A stretch of DNA of 64,000 bases. It comes from Vitellaria paradoxa (taxonomy: Eukaryota > Streptophyta > Magnoliopsida > Ericales > Sapotaceae). Below, piece after piece: positions 25,200-37,235 of the stretch; positions within the stretch are counted from its first letter, which is position 1, and the number at the start of each line of letters is the position of its first letter. A model generated the notes under the pieces. It saw only the letters and a list, made by a program, of their open reading frames with translations. It did not search any database and was not told the DNA's origin. The position numbers were made by a program, and so were the translations under genes. The stretch is from NCBI GenBank assembly GCA_019916065.1, contig CM034236.1, forward strand, positions 49,690,690 through 49,754,689. Direction: 5' to 3'.

Positions 25200-26880
25200 T
25201 GGTGGTCGGAATCTGTAATCCGGATTATGAGTCAATCCCACGTCTCATAACTGCAAAATAATAAAGCTCAAAAATAAGTAAAAGTAGAATAAATTAAATT
25301 AAATACATAAAACACATAAAAAATAATAAAGCCGATTTGATAATGCTATTATTTTTATATTTTATATGTGTAAATGTTAATGGACCGATAGAATTGATTA
25401 AAGTCGGCGGCTTTTTACATGAATACTAAAATTTTATATTTTTTTAACCAAATTTTGATCTGATACAACTTTAAAAATTAAAATTTTCTCTAAAATATAT
25501 ATTAAATCACAAACTTAACTTAATCGACAAGATATCTTTTTTATTTCAAATTGTTTGTTAATTTTGATATGCATGTTTATTTTTTAATTTTTTATTCATT
25601 TTACAAATTAGCTTGTGTTAAAAATATTATTAATCTTAATTATATTAAAATAATTTTTTAATTGATTTTATAAAAATAACTCAAGTTAAAAATATTATTT
25701 TTATTAATTATATGTTTATTTTATAAAAATAACTCAGATACCGAGTATTATTTAATAAAAATATAACTAACTTAACTTTAAAATTGGACTTAAAAAAAAA
25801 TTTACTCTCTAATCTAATTAATATTTAGGCACTTGCAAGCCTAATTAATATTATTATTTTTTTTTTGTATTTTATACTTAAAATATGCTGAGATTTGTTA
25901 TTATGAGAGTAGTTAAATTTTTATTAAATTTAATTAATATTTAATCATTTTTCAATAGATTAAGGTTCCATTTGATAAATCAAAAAGGTGAAATTTTTAG
26001 TAATTTTTTTTTTTTTTGTTTGGTAAATCTTAGAAGTTGAGAAAGTGAAAGAAAATTGAAAAAAGTATTTTTGTGTGGAGTAACTAACGTGAATGAATGT
26101 TTATTACACTTATTGATACATGTTCATTACTATCTATTGAATTGATATTGGAATGCCATTATTTAAGAATATTAACGAGGACCTATTGGAATAAAATTCT
26201 ATAATTTTTAATATTTTACTAACATTTTGTAAGTTTGTGAATATTTACAACAAATATAGTGTATTAGACTTTTGTAATTTAAGAAATTTTATTTTCATAA
26301 AAAAAATTGGCTTCTTATTTTAGTTTATTTTTTTTAGAAAGCTAAGTTTTCAATTAGTTTGACAAATTTCCATAAATAATTTTACTCAAAAAAATTAAGA
26401 TAAAGGAAAAAAAAAAGAGTGAGCAGCTATACTTCGATGATAGAGGGGATGTTAACCCCGTGACATCGAAATTGTGAGTTTTAATTGTACGGGTTCATAA
26501 CAAAAATAAATTTAAAATTTATAAGTAGAAATTTTTTAATTTACCTTTGTTGTAAAATGTCTAATTTTGATTGGACGACTCACAACTCCGTTGATGTTAG
26601 TCTTTCTAGATCCATTTACATTTCATTTTATTTTTTATTTAGTGGTTTTTATCTTTTAGATTTTTTATATTTATTTTTAGTCAAAATGCGTCTGAATCCT
26701 AGTTAAATTACTGTTAATTTTTTTATTAGTGTTTTTTTTTTATTTTTACAAGTTATTTTTACAATTTTTCGTATAAATTTATTTTACAAATTTATATTTA
26801 AATTTTTTGCTAGTCAAATTTTTTTTTGTGCCTTTAGGCATAAGCAATTTCCAGTCTATATAACAGTATAACTTATTAAT
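25200..26880. other. AT-rich intergenic DNA, no gene seen
   Basis: Very AT-rich. The string starting GATTTGATAATGCTATTATT at 25334 matches the left end of the AT-rich element at 32593 and may be the end of a related copy whose other end I could not find. Confidence 0.45.
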
Positions 26881-27725
26881 TTGATATTTATATATTTTTA
26901 ACAGTTAGATTTATTTGATGGTCAAGATTACTTTTTTCTCTATTCACTTTGGTTGTCTTTTTGGTTATTTCATTTAATAACATAATCTTTCACTTCACAT
27001 GAAAACACTTTTTCTATATATAAAAGTTTTTAAATTAATATATTAATTTATATAACAATATAGTTTATTGATTTGACATTTATATATTTTTAACAGTTAG
27101 ATTTATTCAATGGTTAGGATTATTTTTTTTTCTTTCTACTTCGGTTGTCTTTCTGGTCACTTCACGTGAAAACATAATCCCTTACTTCACATGAACACTT
27201 TTTATATATAAAAGTTTTTAAATTAATATTTTAAAAAATATGATAATATTTGTAATAAATAATAAAATTGTACATATTTATTGAATAATATATAGATGCC
27301 TATTAGATAAAGTCAACTAAATTTTTTTATTTTAAAAAAATTCTGTTTAAACTTTAATTTTCTTTAAAAAATTATTAAAAAGTAAACATTCAAATAAAAT
27401 TTCAATTTAAATGTGCTTAAAACTTAAATTTTAAATACGTACATTTTTACACTTCTATGTCATTTATATAATAACGAAACTTAAAATTGTGAATTTGAAA
27501 TATTTTTAATTGTTAGATTTGTTCAATGGCCTAGATTATTTTTTTCTTTTTATTTTAGTTTCTTTTCAGTCATTTCATATGAAAATATACTCTCACACTC
27601 TTCCCATATATTTGTTTTTGAACATTTTTGTATAAAAGTTTTTAGATTATTATTTTAAAAAATGTTATAATATTTGTAGTAAATAATAAAATTTTATACT
27701 TTTATTAAACATTGTATGGATACCT
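26880..27725 (+). repeat. Three diverged direct repeats of about 200 bp
   Basis: Units beginning near GTTAGATTT at about 26903, 27096 and 27513 share a series of phrases: the start, then TTCAATGG-like, TTTCTTT, CACTTCA-like, AAAAGTTTTTAAATTA, and GTAATAAATAATAAAATT in the last two. They are diverged and unevenly spaced (about 190 and 420 bases), with unrelated AT-rich DNA between the second and third. Confidence 0.6.
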
Positions 27726-27749
27726 TATTTTCTTTTAATTAGTAATTTT

Positions 27750-28838
27750 TTGGCACTCCTCCAAATATGTCCCCCACTCCTTACAACTTTTTCCCTCCAC
27801 AAAATTACAAAACTAGCCTTGTAATTAATGGACGACAATTAATGCAAAACACATTTAATATTATAATTATCTCCACTTTTTATTTATTATTACAAAACTA
27901 GCATTTTAACTTTTTACTTTTTTATGACATTCTCTATTTTTTATTAATTTACATGTTAAATTAAAAATATATTATTAATTATAATTTCATGAAGTTGTGT
28001 AAGAAATTTTTTTTAAACTAGCTTTGTAAATATATATTTTAAATTTATTTTTATTACAAATTAAAAAGAAAAAAATAAACAATTATTATTTTTAATTGAT
28101 ACAAAGTAAGGCATCATAATCGTTGAATCATTCATACACAAGTGTAACTAAATGAAATAAAAGTAAATTAAATTCAAATTCAAATCCTAACATTCATCCC
28201 CAATATCACCCACCATTAAATAAAAAAAAATATATGGCACTATACAAAACAATTTAACAGTTTTAACAAAAACCCTTTATAAATTAATAAGCAAAAAAAA
28301 AAAAAAAAAACACAACAAATAAGAATTGTAAAAAAAAAAAAAAAAATCTTAATAGGGAAAAAATTCCTAATTAGCATATACACTAACAAAAAAAAAAAAA
28401 AAAACAAATATTATATAAAATTTTTTCATATTTCTATACCAAGAAAGGGGAAAAATTAAAAGAAGTTAATATTGCTTTACTATTTGTGAGGTTCAATACT
28501 TTATAATAATATGAAATTTGCTTCATATTGTTTGAAAAAAAATTAATCACCTTCGAAAATTCTACTTTAACAGAATCATTTTCTATAGTGTTTTCGTTTA
28601 AGACTAAATGAACCAAAGAGAGATATACATGGGCAAATATACATGAGATATAAGAAATGTAATTGTAGAAAAATGAAAAGTGGAGGATGTTATTTTATAA
28701 TAATAAATGAAAAGAAAGGGTCATCAGTATGTGAAGTGTTTTGCATTTACTGTCATTCATTAATTAAAGGCTAATTTTATAATTTTGTAGAGAAAAAAAA
28801 TTGTAAGGAATGAGTGAATATTTTTAAAAAGTGTCAAT
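27750..28838 (-). mobile_element. 1.1-kb element with long terminal inverted repeats, copy R1
   Basis: The first about 70 bases (starting TTGGCACTCCTCC and running to ACAAAACTAGCC) are matched by the reverse complement of the last about 70 (TTGACACTTTTTA to AAAATTAGCC), as in Mutator-like non-autonomous elements. I could not see a 9-bp target duplication. A second copy, inverted relative to this one, lies at about 34370-35288. It contains a 60-codon ORF at 28434-28616 (-) that has a frame-conserved counterpart there. Confidence 0.6.
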
Positions 28839-29109
28839 ATCCTATTTTTTATTTTTATAAGTTATTTTTATTATTTTTCTTGTATGCTTACTTTGTAAAT
28901 TTAAATTTAAATTATTTGTAAATCAAATTATATTTTCGTATATTTAAGAACCGGCGATTACTAGTTTAATAATAATACTAATATAAATAAATCCAGGGTC
29001 AAAGTTTCCAAATTCATGGTCAACCATGAAAGATATATATTAAAAAAATATTAAATTTACACATTTTCTTACACCTACGCCTAGTATAAATTAAAAGTGT
29101 ATAAATAAG

Positions 29110-29235
29110 ACTCCGTTTAGTTTATAAATAAATTTTAAAAAATTTTATAAATCTCTATTAACTTTATATCATATTAATTTTTTTTTTTATTGTACATATT
29201 AAGAACCCTCAATTTATCTCATTCTAAACCCATAG
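29110..29235 (-). mobile_element. Short MITE, family II, inverted copy
   Basis: Contains CTCCGTTTAG at the left, and TTATATCATATTAATTTTT with TCTCATTCTAAACC at the right. The same order of motifs, reversed, is seen in the element at 4742-4898, and the same order in the element at 56686-56835. About 125 bp, 130 bases upstream of the chitinase relic. Confidence 0.5.
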
Positions 29236-29361
29236 TAAGAGCGTAAAAGAAATGGCCTAAGCGTAACATCTCTAAAATATTAATCAATCCTTGAATAGCT
29301 CTACAAAAGTCGGGCAACCACGGAGTCCCTCTTCACACTTGCTCACAAGCCAAAAATCAAA

Positions 29362-30189
<828 letters not shown>

Positions 30190-31551
30190 CTTTTCTATGC
30201 AATGCTGCTACAATATGCGCAGCTGAACAGGTTGCTTTTCATAGCCTCTCTCTTTAATTATTATTTTTTTAATGCATGGCAGCATATATAGTTTCAAGTT
30301 GTACAGACAACGAATAACAGTTAGGGACTTAATTTTTTTTTTTTTAAATTTAGCAATATTTATGCTTCAAATTTTTGAACACAAATCTTTTTGGGGTACA
30401 GAAATGACAATGAAATTGTTCAAAATTTAAAGGAAACAAATACGCTTGGCAGAATTTTACGCGATCTTTTAATATGGATGCAGTTGTTAATTTATATAAT
30501 TTTTGTAAAGTAATTGTAATTTATTTTGTTGACTGAATCTTTAGCTGAAGGATTTGGACCTCTCTAGTTAACAAACAAATTTGAAGTCCTTTATTGTGCA
30601 GCACATTACTAGCTAGGACCTGTGCTAGAAATCCATCAAACTTTCATTAAAAATGTATGTAAATTATATTTTATTTTGTTACACTTTACCCATAATTTTT
30701 TTTGCACAATATATATCTTATAATATATGTATATATAATATATATATATATAAGATTTCATTGAGACTAACTATATATATATATATATATGACTTTAGGC
30801 TTTAGCTAGGCTGGGCTCCATGGCAAAATAAGATCTTTTTATTGTTAACTTAATTCTCTACAACAAGTTTGTTTCGAAGAGGTACCCAAATTAATCTCCA
30901 AACCTCAATCTTAGGGGCTGTAGTTCTGTTGGTTTTCTTGTACTTGGCCAAATGTGAATAAATAATTGAATATTGAATAGCCTGACGATGATAAGCAGCC
31001 CACAAGGCATCCACTTTTGCACTTACATACCAACCATTCAAACTTCTCATGATGTTGTTATTTTCGTCGGAGATTTTTTTGGTCCAACCTTTTATTAGGA
31101 ATCGATATTATATGTATTGACATCTTACTATGAATGGTAAAAAATCACGGAATTGTTTACTTGCAGGGATTGGAATCCATGTTCAAGCACTTATTACGGT
31201 TCGATAAATTAAATAAATTCACCTTAATACCAACTTAATTTACTGTACTTATTAGGCGCATAAACTTTGAATCTGTAACCTTTCCAAAGAAGTCACTGCT
31301 CTAGCTAGGTTGAGTCCAAGGTGTCATGAAGTTTTTGTATAAAAAAGTTCATATGTGGCCAAACCTGGGGAGAGAATAGAGGTTCGTATAGCATCTTTTA
31401 AAGCTATTTGCTTAACAACAAAGAAATGCCAATAAACAGAAATGTGGGTGAAGAAGGTCAGGTTGCCTTTTATCTCAAAGATTCTTTCAATATTTCCTGG
31501 AAATGTGGAACACGGACACTGTGACACATCACAGCCAACAGAATCAAAGAT

Positions 31552-31552
31552 G

Positions 31553-31578
<26 letters not shown>
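31552..31578. repeat. (CA)n microsatellite
   Basis: A CA run inside copy 2 of the duplication. Copy 1 and copy 3 have A-rich runs at the same place, so this repeat grew after duplication. Confidence 0.85.
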
Positions 31579-31584
<6 letters not shown>

Positions 31585-32086
31585 TAGAAAATTTCCAACA
31601 ATCAGGTTGTCTCCTCTATTTTGGGGGGTTGCCAGCTAGCTAGCTGCTTGTGATTATCATTGATATATAGGTAAAACAAGCTCTTGATGAATATAATGAA
31701 GTGAAAGCATCTTTTTCCTGGATTGGTAACTTGTAACCCATCTCTCTGTGGAGAATTTCATGGGGGCATTCAACTTGAAAGTTTGATTTTAAGTCCCATG
31801 GAAGGGTAATATCTAGGATGATCCCGCCATACTGATACGTATCCAATTAGTGATGTAAATGGGTTGAATCGTTTCACAACCTGCCCTTAAGTTAAGTTTG
31901 GGAAAAAAAAAAAAAACTAATTAGTTACTAACTATTAAAAAGTTAACTTTTTTTGGGTATATTTGAAAAGAAAAAAAGTTAATTTTTTTACTAATTAATT
32001 TTTTTAATTTTTTGTTAATTTAATATTTTTATCCTTCGTAGTAAAAAAATAAAAAATGTAAAAAGATAAATTTAATTATTTTAAAA

Positions 32087-32310
32087 ACATAAAAAATTAA
32101 GTAGTTGGAATATGAGAAGCTAAGATGCTTGCCAAAAAGCTTAGCACTAGGTAAAGATTTACAAAGAGGAAGTGATTTTAGAGAGAGAATTTTAAAAACA
32201 TAAAAAAATTAAGTAGTTGGAATATGAGAAGCTAAGATGCTTGCCAAAAAGCTTAGCACTAGGTAAAGATTTACAAAGAGGAAGTGATTTTAGAGAGAGA
32301 GAGAGAGACA
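32087..32310 (+). repeat. 112-bp tandem duplication within copy 2
   Basis: A unit with GTAGTTGGAATATGAGAAGC at 32101 recurs at 32213 almost without change. The second unit ends in a GA-rich run. Copy 1 has only one unit in this place (24390-24510). Confidence 0.9.
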
Positions 32311-32592
32311 GAGAGAGGGGGAGGGAGAGGGGGGTGGTTGTGTAACTGACGAGGCTGGCTCTTACAGACGACAGTCAAGATGGAGTAGTTTTGGGGTGAA
32401 TTGTGAAAGAATGGATGAGTCAATGAGTGAGGAAACCGATGCCTAGCAAACACCACACATAATAAGGGTCGCCAGCATAAAGGGCCAAAGTTCCCACGCA
32501 AGAGATGGTCACAATCACCCGCCCGCAAAAAAAAAACACAATAGAATCTCAAGACTCTCCCTTGATTCAAAGTTAGGAAAAACTAATTTTAA

Positions 32593-33654
32593 GATTCGTT
32601 TGATAATGCTATTATTATTTATTTATATTTATTTATCATTTTTTTAAAATAAAAATTAAAACTGTATTTGGATTGTAATTTTATTTATAATTATGAATTT
32701 TTTTATTTTAATAAAATATTTAATTTTATTACTTTTTTAAAAATTAATTGAACTAATAAAATATATTTTATATTAATTTAATTGTTAAAAATCATATAAT
32801 TCAATAAATATAATAATATATTAAAATATAATTTAATTCTATTATTTATTGAAAATAAATGAATAATATGATTATTATCTCATTTAATTTAGTAAATATA
32901 AAATATATTAATTATAATTTAATTATATTGAAATAATTCAATAATTTTATATTTTTTAGTAATTTAAATAATTTAATTATGATATCTAATAAAAATAATT
33001 TATTAAAATATAATTAATAATAACTAAATTAATTATTTTAAATTAATTAATTAATTTAAATTACTTATTAATTAATTTAAAATAATTATTAAATAATTAT
33101 TAAATTAATTAATTAAATTATTATTTATTAAAAATAATAAAATATATTTCACATTAAAAATACATTTAATAATTATTAAATATTTAATTTATTAATTAAT
33201 TATTTATTGTTTATAAAAAATAATTTAATAAATATTTTTATTTAATTAATATAAAATATATTTCATATTTATAAAATTAATTGATTTTAATTAATTTAAT
33301 TTATTATTTATTAAAAATAAATAATAAAATATATTACATATTAATTTAGATAATTAAATTGATATTTATTTATTAAAAATAATTTTAGTTTAATAAAATA
33401 TTTGAATAAAATAATTAATTTTAATATGATACAATAAAAATAGACAAAGTGTTAAAAATTGGTAAAATGTTTGTAACAGAGAAAAATAAAGTAAAAATAC
33501 TTTTATTCTATTTAGATTTTTTTATTTAAGTTTTTATTTTTTTAGAAATAATAAAATATAAACAGATTTAATAAATATGTTTTTATTACTAATTTATCAA
33601 AATTTAAAAATATAAATAAAAAATAAAAAAATAGAAATATCACTAAACAGGGCC
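32593..33654. mobile_element. 1.06-kb AT-rich Harbinger-type element with empty-site proof
   Basis: Flanked by TAA at 32590-32592 and 33655-33657. The left end is GATTCGTTTGATAATGC and the reverse complement of the right end is GGCCCTGTTTAGTGAT. The homologous copy 3 reads straight through (AACTCAAAATGGCCC at about 36344), where this copy would read TTTAAATGGCCC without the insert and one TAA. The interior is almost pure A and T with no coding capacity. Confidence 0.75.
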
Positions 33655-34016
33655 TAAATGGCCCGCTTCTCTACAAGGTATTCCATATGAGGAAAGCCTC
33701 AACTTTAAGGCCATAAAGTGATCTCACCATGCCCCTTTTTTCATTGATTCCCATCGTCGCTCATCTATTAACCATTGACAATCTCCGTCCCTCATAAACC
33801 ATAATGATAGGTAGGGGTAGTTTTGTAAACGTATTTATATTTATTTATACCTAAATATTTTATAATTTAATAAACAAGTTATATAATGAAATTATTTTTA
33901 TAATTAATTAAGTCAAATCCGAATTAATCTGGGTTAATATGTTGATATTATGTTATAATCGGGAACATTCTCTTAGTAATTAGTGTTATATTTGGTGTCA
34001 TTTTCAATTTTTATTA

Positions 34017-34300
34017 GGGTAAATTATATCTACATCTCTTAGACATTTATGTAATTCCACTTAACAATCAAAATATTTACAAGTTACATTTATTCCTATT
34101 TTTTGAAACATTGTTAATATTGACTCATTTCTAATAAAATCGATCATTAAAACTTAAAAAAAATGTTAAAATAATTAAAATTTTAGACATTTTTTCTATT
34201 TTCTCCCCATCTCTCACACACACACATTTTCGTAAGTTTTATTTACAAAAATCTTCAAAAATAATTAAAAAATAAGTGAAAACATAGAATTTTGAGGATA
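34017..34300 (+). mobile_element. Half foldback element (left arm only)
   Basis: TTTTTATTA at 34008-34016 followed by GGGTAAATTATATCTACATC corresponds to the target duplication and left arm of the complete foldback at 36725-37226. The right arm and second target copy are missing. Instead the sequence passes into the inverted element R2. Confidence 0.65.
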
Positions 34301-34369
34301 TTTGTTAAAAAAAAAAAAAAAACTAACCATTTTGTGACTGATAAAATTTTATGTAACTATAAAATTTTT

Positions 34370-35288
34370 GAGGATATATACTCACACATATGTATTTCTC
34401 TTTGGTTCATTTAACTTTAAACAAAATACCATGGAAGATGATTCTGTTAAAGTAGAGTTTTCAAACGTGATTAATTTTTTTTTTACAAGTAATATGGAGC
34501 AAGTTTCATATTATTATAAATTATTGAATCTCTCAAATAGTAAAACAACTATTAATTTCTTTTAATTTTTCCTTTTTACGTGATTGATTTCTTAGTAGAG
34601 AAATATAAAACAAATTATATATAATATTTCTTTATTTTTTTATTTTTGTTGGTGTATATCCTATTACATTATTAGGAATATTTTTCTCTGTTAAGATTTT
34701 TTTTTACAATTCTTATTTATAGTGTTTTTTTTTTTTGACTTGGTAATTTATAAAAAAGTTTTTTTTAAACTGTTAAATTGTTTTAAATAGTGCCATATAT
34801 TTTTTTTATTTAATGGTGGGTGTATTAAGGATGAACGTTAGGATTTGAATTTAATTTACTTTTATTTCATTTATTTTCTCACTTGTGTATGAATGGTTTA
34901 ACAATTATGATGCCTTACTTTGTATCAATTAAAAAATAACAATTCTTTATCTTTTCTTTTTGATTTGTGATAAAAATAAATTTAAAAGATATGTTTACAA
35001 AGTTAATTTAAAAAAAATTACTAAAAAAGCTCTCTCACATAACTTTATGAAATTATAATTAATAATAGATTTTTAATTTAACATGTAAATTAATAAAAAA
35101 TAGAAAATATTATAAAAAAGTAAAAAGTAGAGAATGCTAGTTTTGTAATAATAAATAGAAAGCGGGGGTAATTATGATATTAAATATGTTTTGTATTAAT
35201 TGTTGTTCATTAATTACAAAACTAGTTTTGTAATTTTGTAGAGGAAAAAAGTTATAAAGAGCGGGAGAAGTTGTTGGACGAGTGCCAA
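34370..35288 (+). mobile_element. Element with long terminal repeats, copy R2, inverted relative to R1
   Basis: Reverse-complement counterpart of 27750-28838, including the phrases GATGCCTTACTTTGTATCAATT, GTATGAATGGTT and GAGTGCCAATATT. Homology continues past the element end into 35289-35378, matching the flank left of R1 (AAAGAAAGTAAGGTATCC and AAAATTTTATTATTTATTAC). So the inverted repeat is a duplicated segment and not just two insertions. The left terminal repeat seems lost. Confidence 0.6.
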
Positions 35289-35965
35289 TATTCTTACCTA
35301 AATAAAAATTACTAATCAAAAGAAAGTAAGGTATCCAAATAGTGTTTTATAAAAGTATAAAATTTTATTATTTATTACCAATAAACAGAAATGTGGGTGA
35401 AGAAGGTCAGGTTGCCTTTTATCTCAAAGATTCTTCCAATGTAGGAAATGTGGAACACAGACACTGGGACACATCACAACGAAAAGAATCAAAGATGAAA
35501 AAAAAAAAAAAAAAATTCCAGCAATCAGGTTGTCTCCTCTATTTTGGGGGGTTGCTAGCTAGCTAGCTGCTTGTGATTCTCGTTGATGTATAGGTAAAAC
35601 AAGCTCTTGATGAATATAATGAAGTGAAAGCATCTTTTTCCTGGATTGGTAACTTGTAACCTATCTCTCTGTGGAGAATTTCGCGTAAGTTGAGTTTTCG
35701 AGGGAAAAAAAAAAAAGCAAGCTAGTTAGTTACTAGTTGCTAAAAAATTAGTATTTTTTATTTTTTTTTTGTGTGTTTGAGAAATAAAAAAATTAATTTT
35801 TTAATAGTTAATTTTTTAATTTTTTATTAATTTGACATTTTTGTTCTTCATAGTTTAAAAAAATTAAAAATGTGAAAGAATAAATTTAATTATTTAAAAA
35901 AAATAAAAAAAATGAGTAGTTAGAATATAAAAAGGTAAGAGGCTTCCCAAAAAGCTCAGTATTAG

Positions 35966-36132
35966 ATAAAGATAAGTGATTTTAAAGGAGGGGGGTGGGG
36001 GTTGCGTAATTGACGAGGCTAACTCGTACAAAGAACAGTGAAGATGGAGATAAAGATAAGTGATTTTAAAAGGGGGGGGGGGTTGCGTAATTGACGAGGC
36101 TAACTCGTACAAAGAACAGTGAAGATGGAGTA
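35966..36132 (+). repeat. 84-bp tandem duplication within copy 3
   Basis: The phrase GATAAAGATAAGTGATTTTA at 35965 recurs at 36049, with GACGAGGCTAACTCGTAC in both units. A run of G follows each start. It differs from the 112-bp duplication at the neighbouring site in copy 2. Confidence 0.9.
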
Positions 36133-36724
36133 GTTTTTGGGTGAATTGTGAATGAATGGATGAATCAACGAGCGAGGAAACCGATGCATAGCAAACACCA
36201 CACATAATAAGGGTTGCCAATGAATAAATAAAGGGCCAAAGTTCACACGCAAGAGATAGTCAAAATCACCCACTTGTAAAAAAAACGCAATAGATTAATG
36301 TCAAGACTCTCCCTTGATTCAAAGTTAGAAAAACCAACTCAAAATGGCCCACTTTTCGACAAGGTATTCCATATAAGGAAAGCCTCAACTTAAAGGCCAT
36401 AAAGTGATCTCACCAAACCTGCCTTTTTCATCGATTCCCATCGCACCTTCCTTTGAAAATCGTCACTCATTTATTAAATTGATAATCACCATTGACAATT
36501 TCTGTCCCTCGCTCATAAACCATAATGATAGGTGGGGCTAGTTTTATAAACGTATTTATATTTATTTATACCTAAATATTTTATAATTTAATAAACAAGT
36601 CATATAATGAAATTACTTTTGCAATTAATTAAGTCAAATCCGTATTAATCTAAGTTAATATGTTACAATCTAACATTTTCTTAGTAATTAATGTTATATT
36701 TTGTGTCATTGTCAATTTTTATTA

Positions 36725-37226
36725 AGGTAAATTATATCTACATCTCCTAAACATTATGTAATTATACTTAATACGCACAGCATTTAATAGTTATACTTAC
36801 TTCTCTTATTTTGAAATATTGTTAGTATTAACTCCTTCTAATAAAATAGATTATTAAAACCTAACAAAAAAATATTAAAATAACTAAAATTTTAAGCTTT
36901 TTTTTTATTTTATCCCCTTCTTTCTCTCATATTTTCATAAGTTTTCTTCACAAAAATCTCTAAAAATAATTAAAAACATAAAATTTTTCAAGATTTTTGT
37001 TAAAAAAAAAGCTAGCAAACTATGAAAGACGGAGAGATAAAATAAAACAATAGATAAAATTTTAATTAATTTGACATTTTATATTAAGTTTTAATGATTG
37101 ATTTTATCAAAATGAGATTAATATTAACAATATTTCAAAATAAAAAAATTAAGCATAACTTTTAAACATTGTGGATGCTAACCGTAATTGTCCATATATT
37201 TAGAGGAAGTTGATGTAATTTAACCC
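36725..37226. mobile_element. 502-bp Mutator-like foldback element
   Basis: The two arms are long imperfect inverted repeats of about 200 bases. The left begins AGGTAAATTATATCTACATC and the right, reverse-complemented, begins GGGTTAAATTACATCAACTT. A perfect 9-bp target duplication TTTTTATTA flanks it (36716-36724 and 37227-37235). A 9-bp duplication with long arms is the Mutator-like pattern. Confidence 0.85.
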
Positions 37227-37235
37227 TTTTTATTA

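Larger units (their letters stand above)
30190..34370 (+). repeat. Three-copy direct duplication, copy 2
   Basis: Matches copy 1 from 30191 to about 32330 and copy 3 from about 31430 to 34370. It begins exactly where chitinase homology stops. Contains a perfect 112-bp tandem duplication, an AC microsatellite at 31552-31578, and an inserted AT-rich element (32593-33654) that copy 3 lacks. The right end carries only the left arm of the foldback element that is complete in copy 3. Confidence 0.8.
35379..37235 (+). repeat. Three-copy direct duplication, copy 3
   Basis: Starts at ATAAACAGAAATGTGGGTG and matches copy 2 from about 31430. It lacks about 130 bases present in copy 2 (31760-31890) and lacks the AT-rich insertion. 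It holds its own 84-bp tandem duplication and a complete foldback element. Confidence 0.8.
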
